Source: Lepidonotus clava
Taxonomy: Eukaryota > Annelida > Polychaeta > Phyllodocida > Polynoidae
Length of the DNA stretch: 64,000 nucleotides
Direction: 5' to 3'
NCBI GenBank assembly: GCA_936440205.1
Contig: OW387150.1
Coordinates: 11,072,152-11,136,151, forward strand
In this document: in pieces, positions 63,101 to 64,000 of the stretch
How positions within the stretch are numbered: position 1 is the stretch's first letter
Layout of the letters: the number at the start of each line of letters is the position of its first letter
Notes under the pieces: generated by a model
Databases searched by the model: none
The model's input: only the letters and a program-made list of their open reading frames with translations
Told to the model about the DNA's origin: nothing
Program-made: the position numbers and the translations under genes

Positions 63101-64000
63101 AAATATTAAGATTTTTAGGAGTTGCAATTGTTCTTGTCAAGTGTAACTTGTTCAATTTTTTTAAAACCATGAACTAGAAACACTATTTGGTGAGCAAAAC
63201 TAAAACAGAACATTTTACATTTCAGGATGGTGCCTCCAAAATCCTTCACAATCATCTACGCTCATCGTCAAATCAGGAGGCTGAGCCACTGTCCCCACGT
63301 AATGTCACCAGCCCGACAACCAACCCCATGCAGCGCTACCGCACCTCGCCCAACCGGGCGGCCATGGACGAGATGGAGACGGAGAACATGAACCCCGAGG
63401 AGATTTACAACTCCATTAAAAAGACCTCAGCCGACATACAGAACCTGAGCAAATTAGACGGTCACTACGATGACCCAAAGAAAGAGAGAGACTGTACCTC
63501 GCAGGACTCTGGGATCCAGAGCTCCATGCACGACGTGCGCGGGGAAAGCCCAGACACGAAAGCTGCCACCGACACCACCGACTCGCCAAGGACGAACCAC
63601 CGCAGGCAACAACAGCAACAACAACATCAGTATAATCCATCATATTATCAAGATGATGTAAGTTTTTGCCTCTGCATACTATGTCCCCTTTAAGAATTCA
63701 AAGATTATAATATAAGTCTTTAAACTATACATGCAGTTATACGATGATCTAAATCCAACTTGAGAAACAAGCTTGTAGTATTCATCTTAAACTACCCCAA
63801 CAAACAAACAAACAAACCCCTCATCTTTATGGTTTTTGAACTAAGTATGATTTATTTACAATTACAAGTATTATGTTAGTGGCTATCTTGGATTACAAAC
63901 CAAGTAACATTAGACCATTCCAATGTTATCTAATAGCATTTTAATTGGACTTTTTCTTTCATTTCAGAATTTAAATGGTTACAATAGAGCAGCGTTAGCG
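27004..64000 (+). CDS. CLASP: CLASP, microtubule plus-end regulator (gene body, 3' end outside window)
   Basis: Twenty-four exons give about 1035 codons collinear with human CLASP1/2, from just after TOG1 to the start of the C-terminal region. CLASPs bind tubulin through TOG arrays, reach growing plus ends through EB1 via SxIP motifs, promote rescue and suppress catastrophe. They act at the leading edge, Golgi, kinetochores and spindle. Order here: a short variable segment (27004-28821), TOG2 (34453 to about 37700), a Ser/Arg-rich SxIP linker (about 37700-50358), TOG3 (54416 to about 63270), and a Ser-rich, Gln-run segment (63226-63657). All introns are GT-AG. TOG1 is missing from the window. 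Invertebrates usually have a single CLASP gene, so I use the family name. Individual exons follow. Confidence 0.95.
27133..28782. other. Intron, nothing recognised
   Basis: AT-rich sequence with purine-rich runs near 27300-27400. I see no exon, repeat family or RNA. Confidence 0.6.
28783..28821 (+). CDS. CLASP: CLASP microexon (39 nt) with a PKKKRV basic motif
   Basis: It is 39 nt, phase 1-1, with a pyrimidine-rich acceptor ending ACCAG and donor GTAACG. It adds VPATPKKKRVPSA between the first shared exon and the TOG2 exon. PKKKRV resembles the monopartite nuclear signal of the SV40 type and is also a typical microtubule-binding basic patch. Length and symmetry suggest a regulated cassette. 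The strict frame fit to both neighbours supports it. Confidence 0.7.
31354..31493 (+). repeat. Two-copy tandem repeat, 70-bp period
   Basis: The string tataggaaaaca opens two units at 31354 and 31424. Both continue with a cagagaaa-type segment, ggtttgatc-agaa and a ttgaa block. They are diverged and non-coding, and directly precede the SINE-like fragment. Confidence 0.6.
31500..31575 (-). mobile_element. tRNA-derived SINE head or tRNA-like relic
   Basis: On the minus strand GGTTCGAATCC (plus 31509-31519) is a perfect pol III B box. An A-box-like TGGCTTCATAGTGTCAGG lies at the other end (plus about 31556-31573). Cloverleaf pairing of the acceptor stem is poor, so this is a SINE head or decayed tRNA copy, not a functional tRNA. 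Confidence 0.55.
33277..33858 (+). repeat. Three tandem copies of a ~194-bp unit before alternative exon D
   Basis: Units start near 33277, 33469 and 33665. Each has attccg-catggatcagtga, then aaccaaccctggatt, a gcagaactttttaggat-type block, aataagatatg and a cgtggacatggtc-agtgact block. Divergence is moderate. The array ends 80 bp before the ATG at 33938, so it forms the immediate upstream region of that promoter. Confidence 0.8.
33938..34016 (+). CDS. CLASP: Alternative first coding exon of CLASP, most downstream (26 residues)
   Basis: The ATG at 33938 (context GTCATGG) opens 26 codons, starting MAKEVIDVEYVKRRC and ending KLFC, plus one base, before the donor GTAAGT. Phase 1 fits the acceptor at 34453, giving Trp across the junction. 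It lies downstream of the 27004 and 28783 exons, so this isoform would start directly at TOG2. Cysteines near basic residues recall the palmitoylated cap of mammalian CLASP2 beta, but that parallel is inference. ATTATAAA about 15 bp upstream is too close to be a standard TATA box for this ATG. Confidence 0.6.
34453..34526 (+). CDS. CLASP: CLASP exon: entry to TOG2
   Basis: It is 74 nt, phase 1 in and 0 out. It reads SGTSAGACDEDMFMRSFEDV and then PKVH, matching human AGAVDEEDFIKAFDDVPVVQ just before TOG2. Acceptor CTCTCCAG, donor GTAAGT. This is the first exon common to all predicted isoforms. Confidence 0.95.
34970..35062 (+). CDS. CLASP: CLASP exon: TOG2 helix A region
   Basis: It is 93 nt, phase 0-0. 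It reads IFSARELSDRINKIKDTL and then NDWEKRVEA, matching human IYSSRDLEESINKIREIL and HDWEQRVNA. The Trp of NDWEKR is the residue typical of the first TOG helix pair. Acceptor GTTACAG, donor GTAAGT. Confidence 0.97.
35496..35641 (+). CDS. CLASP: CLASP exon: TOG2 HEAT repeats
   Basis: It is 146 nt, phase 0 in and 2 out. It reads LKEVRSLVIAGAIDYDDF, then QTSAKDLRSQVVREAC, the latter almost identical to human LSAKDLRSQVVREAC. Acceptor TCTCCAG, donor GTAAGT. Confidence 0.97.
36421..36556 (+). CDS. CLASP: CLASP exon: TOG2 HEAT repeats
   Basis: It is 136 nt, phase 2 in and 0 out. It reads LSQVLQNKFDHFAEALMPTL then IPNTAKIMATAG, matching human LGNKFDHGAEAIMPTIFNL and IPNSAKIMATSG. Acceptor GTTTTGCAG, donor GTAGGG. 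Confidence 0.97.
36970..37178 (+). CDS. CLASP: CLASP exon: TOG2 end
   Basis: It is 209 nt, phase 0 in and 2 out. It reads YTQAPRLIPILTSQ, then RRECSEFLDQLLHTWATHT, then LERHIAILQEAIRRGI, matching human HTHIPRLIPVITSN, RRRCFEFLDLLLQEWQTHS and LERHISVLAETIKKGI. Acceptor CCTAACAG, donor GTGAGT. Confidence 0.97.
37636..37890 (+). CDS. CLASP: CLASP exon: TOG2 C-cap and start of Ser/Arg linker
   Basis: It is 255 nt, phase 2-2. It opens KAFWGFADHFKEQADSLLNS (human CYWGFHSHFSREAEHLYHT) and LEPSRQKQLQ (human LESSYQKALQ), then becomes Ser/Asn-rich with an Ala/Ser run and NRSRSMS. GC content is much higher than in the flanking introns. Acceptor CTCCTCCAG, donor GTGAGT. Confidence 0.95.
38331..38404 (+). 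CDS. CLASP: CLASP exon: linker, Arg/Pro-rich
   Basis: It is 74 nt, phase 2 in and 1 out. It reads RPTVAGTARRSIAPKGPSPK then TDKT, a basic Ser/Pro linker corresponding to the human RPLSAKRSPTGS region. Acceptor CTTTTCAG, donor GTGAGT. Confidence 0.9.
38405..39594. other. Intron, nothing recognised
   Basis: AT-rich, with no exon, repeat family or RNA that I can support. Confidence 0.6.
39595..39717 (+). CDS. CLASP: CLASP exon: linker with LPRSNSAVDL motif
   Basis: It is 123 nt, phase 1-1. It reads DANGHPLPRSNSAVDLADRH and then an SSARIAQNNYSSL end. LPRSNSAVDL aligns with the human LQRSRSDIDV motif and NNYSSL with GSYASL. Acceptor TTTTTTCAG, donor GTAAGT. It is the first of a run of symmetric phase 1-1 exons. 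Confidence 0.93.
39718..41122. other. Intron, nothing recognised
   Basis: A 102-codon open frame at 40206-40514 has no start context or splice signals and no similarity that I recognise. Otherwise the sequence is unremarkable and ends in the pyrimidine tract of the next acceptor. Confidence 0.55.
41123..41989 (+). CDS. CLASP: Candidate giant cassette exon of CLASP (867 nt, 289 codons)
   Basis: The exon is open throughout and bounded by a good acceptor (CCCCCTTTT...GTCACAG) and a consensus donor GTAAGT. It is phase 1 on both sides, exactly fitting exons 39595-39717 and 42626-42754. The core human CLASP alignment runs directly from NNYSSL to KKTRSSGNL, so this exon is extra. The product is hydrophilic and basic, rich in Ser, Arg, Lys, Asn and His, with repeated RSRS/SRSQS patches and the end PKKSTLQRTKSTPKLPIW. 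No fold is recognised; it looks disordered. An internal ATG (41143) means an alternative start is also possible. Comparable large linker exons are known in other neuronal microtubule proteins (big tau, MAP2). No homologue of this segment is known to me. Confidence 0.6.
41990..42625. other. Intron, nothing recognised
   Basis: No exon or repeat is seen. The open frame continuing upstream of 42626 to an ATG at 42559 is read as intron because the acceptor at 42624-42625 gives the correct phase. Confidence 0.55.
42626..42754 (+). CDS. CLASP: CLASP exon: linker with an SHIP (SxIP) motif
   Basis: It is 129 nt, phase 1-1, acceptor ATTATCCAG, donor GTAAGT. It reads KKTRSSGNLTRLSLSFDENS, a Gly run, then SHIPTTNRRLPTPEK. 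KTRSSGN aligns with human RTRRQSSGS. SHIP fits the EB1-binding pattern S-x-I-P, though fewer basic residues surround it than in the two later motifs. Confidence 0.88.
42755..44359. other. Intron, nothing firm
   Basis: A two-copy agtgcacta-gtatg motif occurs near 43500. Short T-rich open frames run on from the previous exon but lack splice support. Confidence 0.55.
44360..44449 (+). CDS. CLASP: CLASP exon: linker with an SRIP (SxIP) motif
   Basis: It is 90 nt, phase 1-1, acceptor TTTGTGCAG, donor GTGAGT. It reads LSRSTIDLSSNDPRSRIPRL then RTPSFSAAD. RSRIPRLR, with Arg on both sides, is a good EB1-binding SxIP motif (compare human SSRIPRPS). Confidence 0.93.
44450..46481. other. Intron with a simple repeat
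   Basis: A four-copy aaaattattgtgaaaat-type repeat lies at about 44533-44630, followed by an A-run. The rest of this 2-kb intron shows nothing I can name. Confidence 0.55.
46482..46586 (+). CDS. CLASP: CLASP exon: linker, Ser/Arg-rich, VSQSQ end
   Basis: It is 105 nt, phase 1-1. It reads RPKKSSMSAGSHASSVLSPE, then RSRPRARIGVSQSQ. The end aligns with human GRSRAKVVSQSQ. Acceptor CCTTTCAG, donor GTGAGT. Confidence 0.93.
46949..47101 (+). CDS. CLASP: CLASP exon: linker with SGIPRSQG (SxIP) motif
   Basis: It is 153 nt, phase 1-1. After SSRSGSPSSRLSYITHTT it reads RRKSGIPRSQGASRETSPSR, nearly identical to human KRSKIPRSQGCSRETSPNR, the classic EB1-binding site with GSK3/CDK-type sites downstream. 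Acceptor TTTACAG, donor GTAAAC. Confidence 0.96.
47102..47795. other. Intron, nothing recognised
   Basis: Unremarkable AT-rich intron. Confidence 0.6.
47796..47923 (+). CDS. CLASP: CLASP exon: linker, VLSPGSDMESAFAEAL
   Basis: It is 128 nt, phase 1 in and 0 out. It ends VQVLSPGSDMESAFAEAL, aligning with human MRVLSTSTDLEAAVADAL. Acceptor CCCGCAG, donor GTATGT. It closes the run of phase 1 junctions. Confidence 0.95.
47924..50241. other. Intron with a Helitron-like repeat
   Basis: The main content is the element at 48781-49531. Nothing else is recognised. Confidence 0.6.
48781..49531 (+). mobile_element. Non-autonomous Helitron/Helentron-like element, copy A
   Basis: The left end (TTTTGATGCCTTGCG) pairs with AAGGCATCAAA 45 bp on to make a stem-loop. 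Part of it reappears inverted near the right end as CGCAAGGCATC. The right end has a GC-rich hairpin (TTCGGCCGGC and GCCGGCCGAA around a 7-base loop), then 13 bp, then CTAGT. A 3' hairpin followed by CTRR is the hallmark of Helitrons, and subterminal inverted repeats suggest the Helentron branch. A related copy lies at 55021-56103 in the same orientation. The interior has G-rich runs and no coding capacity. Exact 5' limit uncertain. Confidence 0.55.
50242..50358 (+). CDS. CLASP: CLASP exon: ESDDAGSETSSVCSERSYGS motif
   Basis: It is 117 nt, phase 0-0. It reads KRLPGRKRFESYESDDAGSE then TSSVCSERSYGS, matching human KKPVRRRYEPYGMYSDDDAN and SDASSVCSERSYGS. It ends at SE before TOG3. Acceptor TTTTTACAG, donor GTGAGT. 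Confidence 0.97.
51501..51730. mobile_element. MITE with GGGGGTTTCACATTT ends and internal 21-bp repeats
   Basis: The left end gggggtttcacatttgtg and the reverse complement of the right end ggggggttcacatttat form near-perfect inverted repeats of about 17 bp. They are flanked by TTATA and TTATC, so a short AT-rich target duplication is likely. The interior holds three or four copies of a 21-bp unit (gcgacac-ttgaataatgtca). No coding capacity; superfamily unassigned. Confidence 0.7.
52320..52430 (+). repeat. A-rich simple repeats
   Basis: Poly-A is followed by repeated aaaagttg and then aacaatttaac units. Confidence 0.8.
54416..54519 (+). CDS. CLASP: CLASP exon: TOG3 start
   Basis: It is 104 nt, phase 0 in and 2 out. 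It reads DVSEILNNLSSPSWADRKEG then LLALQNILRG, matching human DVAEVLNHCASSNWSERKEG and LLGLQNLLKS, with the conserved TOG Trp. Acceptor CTCTTTCAG, donor GTAAGC. Confidence 0.97.
54723..54786 (+). CDS. CLASP: CLASP exon: TOG3
   Basis: It is 64 nt, phase 2 in and 0 out. It reads RLELKKITEIFTRMFHDPH then GK, matching human RVELKRLCEIFTRMFADPH. Acceptor GTTTTTCAG, donor GTATGT. Confidence 0.97.
54787..56343. other. Intron largely filled by a Helitron-like element
   Basis: Copy B of the element (55021-56103) occupies two thirds of this intron. A short (gtt)n run lies near 55830. Confidence 0.6.
55021..56103 (+). mobile_element. Non-autonomous Helitron/Helentron-like element, copy B
   Basis: It has the same left stem-loop (TTTGATGCCTT and AAGGCATCAAA) and the same right hairpin plus CTAG as copy A at 48781-49531. 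About 110 bp at the left are nearly identical to copy A. The middle shares landmarks (attggtcactggt, gtgattgacaggt, gctgaccactgcagtgggg) but is diverged, and about 600 bp more are present before the right end. It is in the same orientation as copy A, two introns further on. Confidence 0.55.
56344..56507 (+). CDS. CLASP: CLASP exon: TOG3
   Basis: It is 164 nt, phase 0 in and 2 out. It reads VFSMFLETLIDFVAVYKLDL, then SDWLYVLLTRLLNKMGADML, matching human VFSMFLETLVDFIIIHKDDL and QDWLFVLLTQLLKKMGADLL. Acceptor CCCCCTTTAG, donor GTGAGG. Confidence 0.97.
56508..57475. other. Intron, nothing recognised
   Basis: No exon, repeat family or RNA is seen. Confidence 0.6.
57476..57554 (+). CDS. CLASP: CLASP exon: TOG3, DQTQTPNLK
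   Basis: It is 79 nt, phase 2 in and 0 out. It reads RDSFQFDLQFNTITKFIIDQ then TQTPNLK, matching human RDSFPFDQQFNILMRFIVDQ and TQTPNLK. Acceptor CCTTTCTAG, donor GTGTGT. Confidence 0.97.
58883..59038. repeat. Large imperfect foldback (arms ~55 bp)
   Basis: The left arm, from gttaggagaac through gctgggtaccagc to aggttat, pairs with the right arm, from ataaccta through gctggtacccag to gttctcctagttag, around a ~40-bp loop. Arms match at most positions. It may be a decayed MITE or an intronic RNA hairpin; its ends show no target duplication. Confidence 0.7.
59203..59208 (+). CDS. CLASP: Candidate 6-nt microexon or recursive splice site
   Basis: An excellent acceptor (CTTAACTCCCCCTCAG) is followed by GTGAAG and then GTAAAG, a usable donor. 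Used as a 6-nt exon (phase 0-0) it inserts Val-Lys, giving NLK-VK-VKVALL. Alternatively AG joined directly to GTGAAG is the pattern of a recursive splice point in this 3.3-kb intron. If read on as a long exon the frame stops after 24 codons. The genuine next exon also starts GTGAAGGT. Confidence 0.3.
59607..59899. mobile_element. MITE related to the CAGGGTACCAACC family
   Basis: The left end CAGGATGGCCACT and the reverse complement of the right end CAGGATGACCACT are near-perfect inverted repeats. The interior shares the CAGGGAAAACACAGGGAATTT motifs and overall order of 12381-12657. Flanks (tattaa, tgtcaa) do not show a clear target duplication. It is a diverged subfamily with a changed terminus. 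Confidence 0.7.
60844..60987 (+). CDS. CLASP: CLASP exon: TOG3, SRIITWTTEPKS
   Basis: It is 144 nt, phase 0-0. It reads VKVALLNYIHGLTLLMDPSD, then FVNTSDTRLAVSRIITWTTE, then PKSVDVRK, matching human VKVAILKYIESLARQMDPTD, FVNSSETRLAVSRIITWTTE and PKSSDVRK. Donor GTACGA. The acceptor ACCCTTAAG is weak. Confidence 0.97.
60988..62760. other. Intron with a candidate microexon
   Basis: Apart from the candidate at 61583-61609, nothing is recognised. Confidence 0.6.
61583..61609 (+). CDS. CLASP: Candidate 27-nt CLASP microexon (PSMKSPIQK)
   Basis: An acceptor (TTTGATTCTCCAG) and a donor (GTATAG) bracket 27 nt that read PSMKSPIQK in phase 0-0, exactly the phase of the flanking exons (VRK before, AAQ after). 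No stop is introduced. The insert adds Ser-Pro and basic residues to a loop between TOG3 helices. Small in-frame exons of this kind are typically neuron-specific in animals. The evidence is splice signals plus frame only. Confidence 0.45.
62761..62847 (+). CDS. CLASP: CLASP exon: TOG3 end
   Basis: It is 87 nt, phase 0-0. It reads AAQAVLIALFNLNTPEFSMM then LTHLPKTFQ, matching human AAQIVLISLFELNTPEFTML and LGALPKTFQ. Acceptor CTCCCACAG, donor GTGAGG. Confidence 0.97.
63226..63657 (+). CDS. CLASP: CLASP exon: end of TOG3 and Ser-rich segment with Gln run
   Basis: It is 432 nt, phase 0-0. It opens DGASKILHNHLRSSSN (human DGATKLLHNHLKNSSN), then a Ser/Pro/Asn segment, then ETENMNPEEIYNSI (human DTENLNSEEIYSSL), then DPKKERDCTSQDSGIQSS, then a six-Gln CAA/CAG run, and ends YNPSYYQDD (human YNPYPYSDA). 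Acceptor CATTTCAG, donor GTAAGT. The Gln run may vary in length between individuals. Confidence 0.97.
63968..64000 (+). CDS. CLASP: CLASP exon, cut by the window end
   Basis: After the acceptor TTTCATTTCAG the phase 0 frame reads NLNGYNRAALA, aligning with human INTYDKTALKEA. The exon continues beyond the window, as do the remaining C-terminal exons. Confidence 0.88.

Noticed and set aside
1-64000. CRISPR arrays, retrovirus-like or capsid-bearing elements, LINE reverse transcriptase frames
   Set aside because: No long pol-type frames, LTR pairs or regularly spaced repeat-spacer units were seen.

Overview
The window is animal nuclear DNA: AT-rich, intron-rich, with GT-AG introns and many short non-autonomous DNA transposons and satellites. 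It carries one large plus-strand gene that I can identify, CLASP (cytoplasmic linker-associated protein; CLASP1/2 of vertebrates, MAST/Orbit of flies), a microtubule plus-end regulator. Exon order and protein match human CLASP1/2 closely over TOG2, the Ser/Arg-rich linker with SxIP motifs, TOG3 and the start of the C-terminal region. Divergence from vertebrate and fly sequence, together with the type of mobile elements, suggests an invertebrate, perhaps a mollusc or another lophotrochozoan; this is inference.

Layout. 1-3660: no recognisable gene. 3666-5855: a TATA box, a short leader exon and a 1.4-kb coding exon opening inside a cluster of CRE-type sites (TGACGTCA). 5856-27003: about 21 kb of intron-like DNA holding two more good alternative first coding exons (14946-15039 and 24543-24606), weaker candidates (10701-10941, 19946-19949), several MITEs, a SINE-like fragment, minisatellites and a 225-bp tandem repeat. 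27004-64000: the CLASP body, with 24 exons I can place (the last is cut by the window end) and a further first exon at 33938-34016. The exons for TOG1 are not in the window and presumably lie upstream of base 1. The 3' end (C-terminal CLIP/CENP-E-binding region) lies beyond base 64000.

How the parts work together. Every candidate first exon ends in splice phase 1, and the acceptor exons they can join (27004 and 34453) begin in phase 1, so each promoter can produce a TOG1-less CLASP with its own N-terminal cap, as known for mammalian CLASP2 beta/gamma. The largest cap is a 481-residue disordered Pro/His/Ser-rich head. The linker between TOG2 and TOG3 is encoded by a run of exons that are all phase 1-1, so each can be skipped without breaking frame. 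Three of them carry one SxIP EB1-binding motif each, and one is an 867-nt candidate giant cassette exon (41123-41989). Two candidate microexons (27 nt in phase 0-0, and 6 nt or a recursive splice site) lie in the TOG3 part.

No rRNA gene, intact tRNA gene, CRISPR array, retrovirus-like or other capsid-bearing element was recognised.
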